Assembly (NCBI GenBank): GCA_036563895.1 | Contig: DATCLN010000077.1 | Location: 1-13,021 of the forward strand | Reading direction: 5' to 3' | DNA from: ZCTH02-B3 sp036563895 | GTDB taxonomy: Bacteria; Bacillota; Bacilli; Paenibacillales; Paenibacillaceae | DNA: 13,021 nt | Shown here: piece after piece, positions 1 through 6,601 of the stretch | Layout of the letters: every line of letters begins with the position of its first letter | How positions within the stretch are numbered: position 1 is the first letter of the stretch | Made by a program: the position numbers and the translations under genes | The notes under the pieces: model-generated | Databases searched by the model: none | Told to the model about the DNA's origin: nothing | What the model saw: the letters and a program-made list of their open reading frames with translations, nothing else

Positions 1-1586
1 TTGCCCGCAAACGGCAGGTGCTTGAGCGCCGACGTGAGCTGGTACGTCTCTTCCATGCCGGTGCCGGAAGGCCCGCGGCCGATCAGCACCAGGATGTCGC
101 CGCCCTGAATCCGCCCGTCCTTGATGGCCCGGATCGCCGCCCGTTCCGTCGTGAATACCATCGCTCGACCGACGTGCCGGTACACCCCGTCTTCGTCCAC
201 GCTGGCCGGATCGATGGCCGCCGTCTTGACCACCGACCCTTCCGGGGCGATGTTGCCGACGGGAAAACAGACCGTCGAGGCGAGCCCGGCGGCCCGGGCC
301 TTGTCCGGCGGATAGATGACCGTGTCGGGATCGACGCCGCCCCGCTCCAGCAAAAGCTTTCGCATCCTGTGGCGGCGTTCCGACGACTCCCACCAGTCCA
401 GCACGGTGCCCAGCGTTTCGCCGGTGACGGTAAGCGCCCGCTCGTCGATGAGGCCAAGCCGTCTGAGGTGCAGCATCACTTCCGGCACGCAGCCGGCCAG
501 AAATACGCGGACGGTCGGATGGGGCACCGGTCCGTTCGGCAGGACGCTGACCAGGCGGGGAACGCTCCGGTTCACCTCGTTCCAGTCGGAGACGTCCGGG
601 ACGCGCAGGCCGGCGGCGTGGGCCACGGCGGGCAGATGCAGCAGCAGATTGGTGGAGCCGCCGAAGGCGGCGTGCACCGCCATGGCGTTGCGGACAGCGG
701 CGTCGGTGACAATGTCGGCGGTCTTCAGGCCCCGCTCCGCCATGCGCAGCACCGCGCGGGCGGTCTGGCGGGCCGTCTCCGTCCAGATCCGCTGTCCCGA
801 CGGAGCCAGTGCCGCATGCGGCACGGTCAGGCCGAGCGCCTCGGCGACCACCTGCGAGGTGGCGGCGGTGCCGAGGAACTGGCATCCGCCGCCCGGCGTG
901 GCGCACGCCCGGCAGCCCAGCTCCGCCGCTTCCTCCAGCGTCAGCTCGCCCCGCGCGAACCGGACGCCGATGGTCTGCACCTTGCCGGCGTCCTCGCCCC
1001 GCTCGGGCGGCAGCGTCACGCCGCCCGGCACCACGGCGGCGGGCAGCCCGCCCATGCCGGCCAGGGCGATCATCATCGCGGGCAGCCCCTTGTCGCACGT
1101 GGCGACGCCGATCACCGCCTTGCGGGTCGGCAGCGAGCGGATGAGCCGCCGCAGGACGACGGCCGCGTCGTTGCGGTACGGCAGCGAGTCGAACATGCCC
1201 GTCGTCCCCTGGGAGCGGCCGTCGCACGGATCGCTGACATAGCCCGCAAAGGGGATGCCGCCGGCGGCGGCGATCTCCTCCGCGGCGGCTTTCATGAGCA
1301 GACCGACTTCCCAGTGGCCCGTGTGATAGCCCAGCGCCACGGGCCGGCCGCTTTCATCCCGGATGCCGCCCTGCGTGCCGAGGATAAGCACCTCCGGACC
1401 TTTCAGCCGGGCGGGCTCCCATCCCATCCCGACGTTCTGCGTCCAGCCGAACAAATCCCCGCTCGGGCGCTCCCGCAGCATCTCCGGCGTCAGGGGCAGC
1501 CTGCCTTCCGGCCCGGGCGCGCGGGTGGCGATGTCATAGCATTCGTCGTCCATCACGCCCAAAAGGGTTTCCATCGAATCGGTCAC
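1..1586 (-). CDS. yjhG: D-xylonate dehydratase, YjhG/YagF type of the IlvD/Edd family (partial, 3' end outside window)
   Basis: Dehydrates a pentonate such as D-xylonate to its 2-keto-3-deoxy acid in the cytoplasm; the IlvD/Edd family uses an Fe-S cluster and Mg. About 528 codons are visible of roughly 650 usual for the family. Recognition rests on long agreement, recalled from memory, with E. coli YjhG/YagF: SGDLFG near residue 41, YVSDPCDGRSQGTTGMFDS near 115-133, VATCDKGLPAM at 160-170, CRACATPGGGCQFLGTAATS at 224-243, then FGGSTNLLLH, FPVGNIAPEGS and GPSGTGMEETYQ. Cys120, Cys163 and the cysteines at 224-234 are candidate cluster ligands. The start is a GTG at 1586 with AAGGAGAG (1596-1603) nine bases upstream; an in-frame ATG four codons later lies too far from that site. 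It is the third visible gene of the operon with the semialdehyde dehydrogenase and FAH-fold dehydratase, which supports a pentonate role. L-arabinonate or a related acid cannot be excluded as substrate. Confidence 0.93.
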   Translation of the reverse strand, partial: MTDSMETLLGVMDDECYDIATRAPGPEGRLPLTPEMLRERPSGDLFGWTQNVGMGWEPARLKGPEVLILGTQGGIRDESGRPVALGYHTGHWEVGLLMKAAAEEIAAAGGIPFAGYVSDPCDGRSQGTTGMFDSLPYRNDAAVVLRRLIRSLPTRKAVIGVATCDKGLPAMMIALAGMGGLPAAVVPGGVTLPPERGEDAGKVQTIGVRFARGELTLEEAAELGCRACATPGGGCQFLGTAATSQVVAEALGLTVPHAALAPSGQRIWTETARQTARAVLRMAERGLKTADIVTDAAVRNAMAVHAAFGGSTNLLLHLPAVAHAAGLRVPDVSDWNEVNRSVPRLVSVLPNGPVPHPTVRVFLAGCVPEVMLHLRRLGLIDERALTVTGETLGTVLDWWESSERRHRMRKLLLERGGVDPDTVIYPPDKARAAGLASTVCFPVGNIAPEGSVVKTAAIDPASVDEDGVYRHVGRAMVFTTERAAIRAIKDGRIQGGDILVLIGRGPSGTGMEETYQLTSALKHLPFAG

Positions 1587-1609
1587 GGCGCTCGACTCTC
1601 CTTGCGACA

Positions 1610-1651
1610 GCGGCAATCCCCCTCCGGAAGCTGCCGGAAAAGGATTGCCGC
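1610..1651 (-). promoter_or_regulatory. Intercistronic hairpin between the semialdehyde dehydrogenase and xylonate dehydratase genes
   Basis: On the minus strand a perfect 10-bp inverted repeat, GCGGCAATCC (1642-1651) and GGATTGCCGC (1610-1619), encloses a second stem TCCGG/CCGGA (1623-1627 with 34-38). It lies downstream of the dehydrogenase stop and ends seven bases before the ribosome binding site of the next gene. No T-run follows, so it is not a standard intrinsic terminator. An RNA-processing or stability element, or an attenuator that sets the level of the last gene, is inferred. Confidence 0.55.
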
Positions 1652-1669
1652 GTCAGGATTTGTTCAAGG

Positions 1670-3139
1670 TCAGCCTTTGATGAACACGGTTTTCACGGCG
1701 GTGTAGAACTCGATGGCGGCAGTGCCCTGTTCGCGGGAATGGGAGCTGGACTGCTTCATCCCTCCGAATGGCGCCTGCAGCTCGACGCCGGCCGTCTCCT
1801 CGTTCACCCGCACGAGGCCGGCGTCCATGTCCCGGATAAAGGTGAGGACGTTGCCGATGTCCCGGGTGAAGATCGACGCGCTCAGGCCGTAGTCGGAATC
1901 GTTGGCCAGCCGGATGGCTTCCTCCAGGTTTTCCGCCTGGACGAGGGCGATCACCGGGCCGAAGATTTCTTCCCGGAAAATCGTCATGTCCGGCGTCACA
2001 TTTTCAAACACCGTGGGTTCCACGAAGAACCCGTCCGCCAGCCGGCCTTCCGTCAGCCGCCTGCCGCCGCAAAGCAGCCGCGCGCCTTCCTCCACGCCTT
2101 TTTGGATATAGGAAAGCACCGTTTCCATCTGGCTCTCGCTGGCGCAGGGGCCGAGCCAGGTGGATTCGTCCATGCCGTCGCCGATCCGGAGCGACCGGGT
2201 TTTCTCCAGCAGCTTCTCGCGGAACGCCGGATAGATGTCCTTTTCCACGATGACGCGGCTGGTGGCGGTGCATTTCTGGCCGGTGGAACGGAACGCGCCG
2301 CTGATCGTGGCGTTCACCGCCAGCTCCAGGTCGGCGTCCTTGGCCACGATAACCGGGTTCTTGCCGCCCATCTCCAGCTGGTATTTCGCGCCGCGGGCGA
2401 GGGCCGCCTGGCTGATCCGCTTGCCGACCGGGTTGGACCCGGTGAAGGAGATGCCGTGGATGCCGGGGTGTTCCGCGATGCCCTGGCCGACGACGGAACC
2501 GCTGCCGATCACCAGGTTTAACACGCCCGGCGGCAGCCCCGCCTCATGGAAGACTTCCGCCAGCTTGGCGGCAGTGACGGCGGTTTCCGTGGCCGGCTTC
2601 CACACCACAGTGTTGCCGTAGGCAAGGGCCGGGGCGATCTTCCACATCGGGATGGCCACGGGGAAGTTCCAGGGCGTAATGACGCCGACCACGCCCAGCG
2701 GGACGCGGATCGTAAACATGAGCCCGGACGCGTCCGAGGCCGGAATGACGTCGCCGATCTTCCGCGATCCCTCCCCGGCGTAGTAACGCAGCAGCGCCAC
2801 GCCGCGGGCGGTCTCGCCCTTCGCTTCGCCGAACGTCTTGCCCATTTCCCGGGTCATCGTCGCGGCGATGTCGTCAAGCCGGCTTTCCAGGATGTTCGCC
2901 GCCTTGTAAAGCAGCTGGCCGCGGGCCGGTCCGGCCATCCTGCTCCAGGCCTTCGCCGCCGCGTTGGCGGCCGCCACCGCCGCGTCCAGGTCTTCCCTGC
3001 CCGAATTCGGCACGATCCCGACCACGTCGTGGCGGTTGGCCGGATTGAGGCTGGCGACGGTGTTGCCGGAAGCGGCGTCTTTCCACTCCCCGTTGATGTA
3101 GTTGCGATAGTGCGGCGCGGTGGTTTGCGTGACGGTCAT
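1670..3139 (-). CDS. 2-oxoglutarate-semialdehyde dehydrogenase (aldehyde dehydrogenase family)
   Basis: Oxidises 2-oxoglutarate semialdehyde (2,5-dioxopentanoate) to 2-oxoglutarate with NAD(P)+, the last step of oxidative pentose and of glucarate/galactarate breakdown. The 489 residues are full length for the superfamily. Visible landmarks are the PWNF loop (Asn158), Lys181 in WKPA for the cofactor, SFTGS at 231-235, Glu256 in LEMGGKN and the catalytic Cys290 in STGQKCTATSR. The C-terminal stretch containing APFGGMKQSSSHSREQG resembles Bacillus YcbD-type KGSA dehydrogenases and not SSADH or betaine-aldehyde enzymes (from memory). The ATG at 3139 has AGGAGGA (3147-3153) seven bases upstream. 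It follows the FAH-fold gene by 21 bp, so the two are co-transcribed, and a hairpin separates it from the xylonate dehydratase. Substrate assignment is strengthened by these neighbours. Cofactor preference cannot be read from the sequence. Confidence 0.9.
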   Translation of the reverse strand: MTVTQTTAPHYRNYINGEWKDAASGNTVASLNPANRHDVVGIVPNSGREDLDAAVAAANAAAKAWSRMAGPARGQLLYKAANILESRLDDIAATMTREMGKTFGEAKGETARGVALLRYYAGEGSRKIGDVIPASDASGLMFTIRVPLGVVGVITPWNFPVAIPMWKIAPALAYGNTVVWKPATETAVTAAKLAEVFHEAGLPPGVLNLVIGSGSVVGQGIAEHPGIHGISFTGSNPVGKRISQAALARGAKYQLEMGGKNPVIVAKDADLELAVNATISGAFRSTGQKCTATSRVIVEKDIYPAFREKLLEKTRSLRIGDGMDESTWLGPCASESQMETVLSYIQKGVEEGARLLCGGRRLTEGRLADGFFVEPTVFENVTPDMTIFREEIFGPVIALVQAENLEEAIRLANDSDYGLSASIFTRDIGNVLTFIRDMDAGLVRVNEETAGVELQAPFGGMKQSSSHSREQGTAAIEFYTAVKTVFIKG

Positions 3140-3160
3140 GGCAGGTTCCTCCTCCCTTTT

Positions 3161-4060
3161 TCAGTTTTTGGCCGCAAAATCCGAAGCCGCGGCTACAGGA
3201 TTGACCAGCGTTCCGATGCCGGTGATGTCGATTTCGATGCGGTCCCCGGGCTGCAGTGTGAAGCGTCCCGGCGGCACGATGCACGTGCCGGTCAGGAGCA
3301 CCGTCCCGTCAAACAGCACGTTGTCCCTGGCCAGATACGACACCAGTTCGTCAAGCTTCCGCCTGAGCTGGCCCGTGCTGGCCGATCCCCGCACCGCCAG
3401 CTCGCCGCCGCGATAAATTCTGAGTTCGATGGTCAGATCGTAGGGGTTCGCCACGGTTTCGGCCAGGCGGACCGCCGGGCCGATGGCGCAGGAATGGCGC
3501 CAGATCTTGGCCTGCGGCAGGTAAAGCGGGTTTTCACCCTCGATGTCGCGGCAGCTCATGTCGTTGCCGACGGTGTAGCCGATGATCCGGCCGCTGCTGT
3601 CCAGCACCAGGCCCAGTTCCGGTTCGGGCACCTGCCAGGAGGAGTCGCTGCGGATGCAGACGGGCTTGTTCGGCCCGACGGTGCGGGCGGCCGTGGATTT
3701 GAAGAAGATTTCCGGCCGTTCGGCCCGGTACACCTTGTCGTACACCGTTTCCTGGCCGGCGGCGCCCTGCGATTCCTCGTTGCGGGCTTCCTTGCTGCGT
3801 TCGTAGGTGACACCCGCCGCCCAGACCTCCGGGGCTTCCACCGGTACGAGCAGATTCAGGCTGTGCCAGTCTTCCGTCAGGGGCCTGGCGCCATCGATCT
3901 CGCGGCGCGCCGCTTCCGACGGGGAGATCCCTTCCCTGTCCGCCCGGCGCACCAAGGCCATCAGGTCCGGTTCCTCCAGCGCGTACGCCCGGCCGTCGTC
4001 GGTCACCGCGGCGAGCCTCGGCGGGCCGTCGTCCCGTTCCACATAGCGGATGATCCTCAC
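3161..4060 (-). CDS. Fumarylacetoacetate-hydrolase-fold dehydratase, probable 2-keto-3-deoxy-pentonate dehydratase (KdaD/KdxD type)
   Basis: The predicted reaction is loss of water from a 2-keto-3-deoxy-pentonate to give 2-oxoglutarate semialdehyde, linking the two neighbouring enzymes. The protein has 299 residues, close to the archaeal 2-keto-3-deoxyarabinonate dehydratase of the same fold. A FAH-type metal site is visible: Glu146 and Glu148 in PEPELG and Asp167 in GNDMSCRD. Lys121 in FFKS and Lys185 in QAKIW are further candidate active-site residues. The glycine-rich TGIGTLVNP end is typical of the family. The start is GTG at 4060 with AAAGGAGGA (4067-4075) six bases upstream; an ATG overlapping it by one base (4060-4062) is followed at once by TGA and cannot be the start. 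It is the first gene of the operon, about 30 nt downstream of the predicted transcription start. FAH-family proteins include hydrolases and decarboxylases of other substrates, so the exact reaction is inferred from context. Confidence 0.85.
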   Translation of the reverse strand: MRIIRYVERDDGPPRLAAVTDDGRAYALEEPDLMALVRRADREGISPSEAARREIDGARPLTEDWHSLNLLVPVEAPEVWAAGVTYERSKEARNEESQGAAGQETVYDKVYRAERPEIFFKSTAARTVGPNKPVCIRSDSSWQVPEPELGLVLDSSGRIIGYTVGNDMSCRDIEGENPLYLPQAKIWRHSCAIGPAVRLAETVANPYDLTIELRIYRGGELAVRGSASTGQLRRKLDELVSYLARDNVLFDGTVLLTGTCIVPPGRFTLQPGDRIEIDITGIGTLVNPVAAASDFAAKN

Positions 4061-4087
4061 ATGAACTCCTCCTTTGATGACGGTATG

Positions 4088-4117
4088 AGTTTTATAATAT
4101 AAAACTAGGTTTTATAT
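4088..4117 (-). promoter_or_regulatory. Two overlapping perfect palindromes, probable IclR-type operator
   Basis: AGTTTTATAATATAAAACT (4088-4106) is a perfect palindrome with 9-bp arms around one base. Sharing its right arm, ATATAAAAC (4097-4105), then TAG, then GTTTTATAT (4109-4117) forms a second perfect palindrome with 9-bp arms. So three alternating half-sites GTTTTATA / TATAAAAC / GTTTTATA lie across the -10 and spacer of the operon promoter. The adjacent IclR-family regulator is the natural candidate to bind here; binding itself is inferred. Confidence 0.65.
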
Positions 4118-4125
4118 GATTGCAA
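4096..4125 (-). promoter_or_regulatory. SigA-type promoter of the pentonate operon
   Basis: On the minus strand TTGCAA (4120-4125) is followed after 18 bp by TATATT (4096-4101), within an AT-rich island in otherwise GC-rich DNA. Transcription would begin near 4089, leaving a leader of about 30 nt before the GTG at 4060. The operator palindromes cover the -10 box and spacer, which fits repression. Confidence 0.6.
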
Positions 4126-4152
4126 AAATAATATAACACACCCCAGAGACCA

Positions 4153-4292
4153 TGTCTATCAACATTCCAGACCGGCGGCACGTCTACTTTCCGAACCAAC
4201 GACCCGCCATCCTGCCGGACAGCGAACCGTCAACTTGCCTGGCCGGTGACCCATCAACTTCCCGGTCCTCCAGCCCGTCCGCTTACCGGCCC
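4153..4292. repeat. Degenerate tandem array of about six 24-bp repeats
   Basis: Copies related to RTCAACTTNCC begin at 4158 (ATCAACATTCC), 4182 (GTCTACTTTCC), 4206 (GCCATCCTGCC), 4229 (GTCAACTTGCC), 4253 (ATCAACTTCCC) and, weakly, 4277 (GTCCGCTTACC, overlapping the iclR stop codon). Spacings are 24, 24, 23, 24 and 24. Several copies continue into a GGCCGG-like tail. The 23-bp step rules out a conserved coding repeat. The left boundary begins with TGT at 4153. Repeated sites of this kind occur at the ends of IS21-family elements, so a relic element end is one explanation; no transposase gene is present nearby. Confidence 0.5.
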
Positions 4293-5050
4293 GGCGCCCG
4301 GTGCCCGAGGCGGGCGGAAATCGCCTTCGCCGTCTCGCGGATCAGATCGGCAAACCGCCGACGGTCTTCCTCGCTCACTCGCGCGGTCACAAAAGAGAGG
4401 CTCGTCGCCGCGGCCAGCTTGCCGTCATGGCCGAAGATCGGCGCCGCCACGCACCACACGCCGGGTTCGTTCTCCTCCCGGTCGTAGGCGCAGCCTTCTT
4501 GCCTCACCCACTCCAGTTCCTTCCGGAACCGCTCCGGAGAGTCGATGGTGTTCGGCGTATGCTTCGCGAACCGATAATTCTCCAGCAGCCGTTCCAACAC
4601 TTCCGGCGGCTGGAACGCGGCCAGCACCTTGCCGCCCGCGCTGCTGTGCAGCGGCACCCTTCGGCCGATGCGGGAATAGCGGATGGGCGCCTGCGCGCCT
4701 TCCACCTTGTCGATGTACACCCCTTCCTGCCCGTCCAGGACGAGCAGGTGGGCCGTCTGCCCGGTGGCGTTCGACAGCTCCTCCAGGAACGGCCGGGCCA
4801 CGTTGCGCAGATCCAGACCCGCCAGCAGCAGCTGTCCTTTCTCCAGCAGGCGCAGGCCCAGGCGGTATTTGCCGGTGTGCGGGTCCTGGTCGATGTATCC
4901 GTGCATCCTGAGGGTTTTCAGCAGCGCGTGGGTCGTGCTTTTGTGCAGGTTCATGCGCTCGCTGATTTCCGTGATTTTCAGCTCGGGGGTGTGCTCGTCG
5001 AACAGGTCGAGAATCCGGAGCGCCCGGTCGAGCGCCTGGATGATGGGCAT
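4283..5050 (-). CDS. IclR-family transcriptional regulator, probable local regulator of the pentonate operon
   Basis: A 255-residue cytoplasmic DNA-binding protein with a winged helix-turn-helix at about residues 3-70 (TEISERMNLHKSTTHALLKT at 27-46 holds the recognition helix) and an IclR effector domain at about 85-248. The family signature region at 186-208 is clear: EGCAYDREENEPGVWC followed by AAPIFG. It lies upstream of the operon in the same orientation, separated by 222 bp that contain the operon's own promoter and palindromes. E. coli XynR (YagI), also IclR-family, controls xylonate catabolism genes including yagF and yjhG types, so a pentonate-responsive repressor is a reasonable inference. 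The ATG at 5050 has AAAGGAG twelve bases upstream, a rather long spacing. A weak version of the operator (5077-5095) lies in its own promoter, hinting at autoregulation. The last codons run directly into the 24-bp repeat array, so the natural C-terminus may have been altered. Confidence 0.9.
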   Translation of the reverse strand: MPIIQALDRALRILDLFDEHTPELKITEISERMNLHKSTTHALLKTLRMHGYIDQDPHTGKYRLGLRLLEKGQLLLAGLDLRNVARPFLEELSNATGQTAHLLVLDGQEGVYIDKVEGAQAPIRYSRIGRRVPLHSSAGGKVLAAFQPPEVLERLLENYRFAKHTPNTIDSPERFRKELEWVRQEGCAYDREENEPGVWCVAAPIFGHDGKLAAATSLSFVTARVSEEDRRRFADLIRETAKAISARLGHRAPGR

Positions 5051-5076
5051 GTCGTCGTTTGGCTCCTTTGCGCGAT

Positions 5077-5112
5077 TGTTCTATTTTGTAAAACGATATT
5101 CTATATTCTCAA
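5077..5112 (-). promoter_or_regulatory. Candidate promoter and operator-like site of the iclR-family gene
   Basis: On the minus strand TTGAGA (5107-5112), a 16-bp spacer and TACAAA (5085-5090) form a modest SigA-like promoter. The stretch 5077-5095 (TGTTCTATTTTGTAAAACG) matches 13 of the 18 arm positions of the operon palindrome at 4088-4106, including a 7/8 copy of the TATAAAAC half-site. It would sit on the -10 box, which fits weak autorepression. Confidence 0.35.
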
Positions 5113-5122
5113 TTCTAATTCC
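5098..5122. repeat. Short direct repeats (ATTCT, about 7-bp period) upstream of the iclR-family gene
   Basis: ATTCT occurs at 5098, 5105 and 5112, and ATTCC at 5118, giving steps of 7, 7 and 6 bp (AGAAT on the minus strand). The block covers the -35 side of the candidate iclR promoter. It may be a simple AT-rich tract or a direct-repeat binding site; nothing in the sequence decides this. Confidence 0.35.
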
Positions 5123-5263
5123 TCCGTGACGGGCTTGCAAAGCCGGAAAAATCCGGAGCGAAACCCGAGGCGGTCTGGAAACGAATAAACAGTGGACATT
5201 TTAGGCAAAGCATCGGAGAATGGAAGCACCGGAGCACAAATTCCCGAGAGGAGTCCGAACGCC

Positions 5264-5677
5264 ATGAAGCTCCTTCGCCGACTGGCACCGCCCCGTTTCA
5301 GCCCGCTGTGGCTCGTGTACGGACTGGTTTTTGCCGCCCTCGTCTCCGCCGCCCTGTGCGCCCATCTCTATTACCTGCAGGATTGGTCCGCCACCATCGC
5401 CTGGCGAAGGGTGCTGCTGGCGGTGGGACTGTCCGCCGTCGTCCATCTGCCGGGCTGGCTGGGGTTCAGGCTGCTTTGGCTGTGCGGCACCGTCGGCGTC
5501 GTGATCGGCGTCTCTTTGCTCATCCGGTACACCCTGGAAGGCTTGGACGGCTGGGGGGATCTGATCGGCGCGCTGGCCATGCTGTCCATCATCGGCATCG
5601 GGCTGGCCGTCGGAGCGGCGGCGGAGATCCTACTGGCGCTCTGGAAATGGTATCAGAAAAACAAAAGCCGCACCTGA
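5264..5677 (+). CDS. Small multi-spanning membrane protein of unknown function
   Basis: A 137-residue protein that I do not recognise. Hydrophobic segments at about 15-38, 50-65, 68-88 and 100-127 suggest four membrane helices. The N-terminus is strongly basic (MKLLRRLAPPR) and the C-terminus is short and basic (KWYQKNKSRT), so both ends are probably cytoplasmic. The start at 5264 is chosen because GAGAGGAG lies ten bases upstream; the frame stays open back to an ATG at 5192, but that start has no ribosome binding site. It is divergent from the iclR-family gene, with 213 bp between them, and its stop lies seven bases from the stop of the convergent GH43-like gene. No transporter or enzyme signature is visible and no function is proposed. 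Confidence 0.75.
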   Translation: MKLLRRLAPPRFSPLWLVYGLVFAALVSAALCAHLYYLQDWSATIAWRRVLLAVGLSAVVHLPGWLGFRLLWLCGTVGVVIGVSLLIRYTLEGLDGWGDLIGALAMLSIIGIGLAVGAAAEILLALWKWYQKNKSRT

Positions 5678-5684
5678 TCCCCGG

Positions 5685-6578
5685 TCATGCCGGTTCCTCC
5701 ACGAGACGCAGCCAGCCGTTTTCCTCACGGACTTCGGCGAGCTTCATCCGCTCGTTGGGCGTCTTGTTGGGCGAGTGAAGGGTCAACATGAGCCTTCCGT
5801 CGAAGGTGCGGAACAGCATGCCGTGCCCCCCGTCCCCGTCGAACAAAGGCCGCTCCTCCTGCACCCAGGGACCGAGCAGACTGCCCGACGCCGACCTCGC
5901 GACGCCCTGGGCGTATTTTCCATTGTGAAAGCTTGACCACAGCATGAGCAGCCCGCCGTCTTCGCTCCGGTACAGAAAAGGCCCGTCGGTCACGTAGCCC
6001 GCGCCGCCTTTGACCGGATCGACCCACGCCGCGTCCCTCGCCGAAAGCAGCACCGCCGGCTCCCCGTCCGCGCTGCGCAAATCTTCGCTCAGCGGCATCG
6101 CGCAAACGGTGCCGTTCGTGATCTGCACCCATTCGTGGCAAAACACCATCCACGGCCGGCCGCTTTCGTCCACGTAAAGCGTGCCGTCCAGGCATTCCCA
6201 ATCCCGCGGCGTCACCGGACCGTCGCTGTGGGGCCGAAATGGACCGAGGGGATGGTCCGCGGCCAGAACCTGCGTGCCCCGGCGGACGCCTTCCGCCTTG
6301 AAGGTGGCGAACATGTAGTACCGGCCCCGATAAGGATGCACCTCCGGCGCCCAGAAGTTGGTGTCGGCCCAAAACCCCGGCTCCGGGCGAAAGGCTGGAA
6401 ACGGCCCCTCCCAGTGCTCCAGGTCCTCGCTGCGGTAAACGTCGAAACCGGTGCCTTTTCCCCTCCAGATGTCCTTGTCGGTGGAACCGTACAGATAGTA
6501 GCGGCCTTCCCCGTCGTGTCTCAGCACGAAGGGATCGCGGATCTGGATTTCATGCCGCCTGAGGTACCGCAGGTTCAT
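5685..6578 (-). CDS. GH43-like glycoside hydrolase (five-bladed beta-propeller), cytoplasmic
   Basis: A predicted arabinofuranosidase/xylosidase-type enzyme of 297 residues acting on short pentose-containing oligosaccharides. Characteristic motifs are RDPF (Asp15, candidate general base), FWAPEVH at 75-81, and ECLDGTLYVD with Asp131 as candidate pKa-modulating residue. Where many GH43 enzymes have Glu in an EGP motif as general acid, this protein has TDGPFLYR with Asp198. No signal peptide is seen, so the substrate would have to be imported. The ATG at 6578 is preferred because AAAGGAG lies nine bases upstream; an in-frame ATG nine codons earlier overlaps the preceding stop but has no ribosome binding site. 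It follows the barrel-fold glycosidase by 23 bp and is surely co-transcribed with it. The exact subfamily and substrate cannot be fixed by eye. Confidence 0.8.
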   Translation of the reverse strand: MNLRYLRRHEIQIRDPFVLRHDGEGRYYLYGSTDKDIWRGKGTGFDVYRSEDLEHWEGPFPAFRPEPGFWADTNFWAPEVHPYRGRYYMFATFKAEGVRRGTQVLAADHPLGPFRPHSDGPVTPRDWECLDGTLYVDESGRPWMVFCHEWVQITNGTVCAMPLSEDLRSADGEPAVLLSARDAAWVDPVKGGAGYVTDGPFLYRSEDGGLLMLWSSFHNGKYAQGVARSASGSLLGPWVQEERPLFDGDGGHGMLFRTFDGRLMLTLHSPNKTPNERMKLAEVREENGWLRLVEEPA

Positions 6579-6601
6579 GCGCGTCCACTCCTTTTTTCGC
6601 T

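Noticed and set aside
18..1706. A 562-codon plus-strand open frame antisense to the xylonate dehydratase
   Set aside because: The opposite strand encodes a convincing YjhG-type protein with a ribosome binding site. The plus-strand frame is rich in Arg, Gly, His and Pro without any motif, as expected of antisense frames in GC-rich DNA.
2546..4102. A 518-codon plus-strand open frame over the two dehydratase/dehydrogenase genes
   Set aside because: It has no recognisable domain, is compositionally biased and lies fully antisense to two well-supported genes.
4152..4487. A plus-strand open frame across the repeat array and the end of the iclR gene
   Set aside because: Half of it is antisense to iclR, the rest is repeat sequence, and there is no ribosome binding site.
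5671..5700. A possible bidirectional terminator between the convergent membrane-protein and GH43-like genes (CCGGTCATGCCGG)
   Set aside because: The stem is only four bases with a five-base loop and there is no T-run on either strand.
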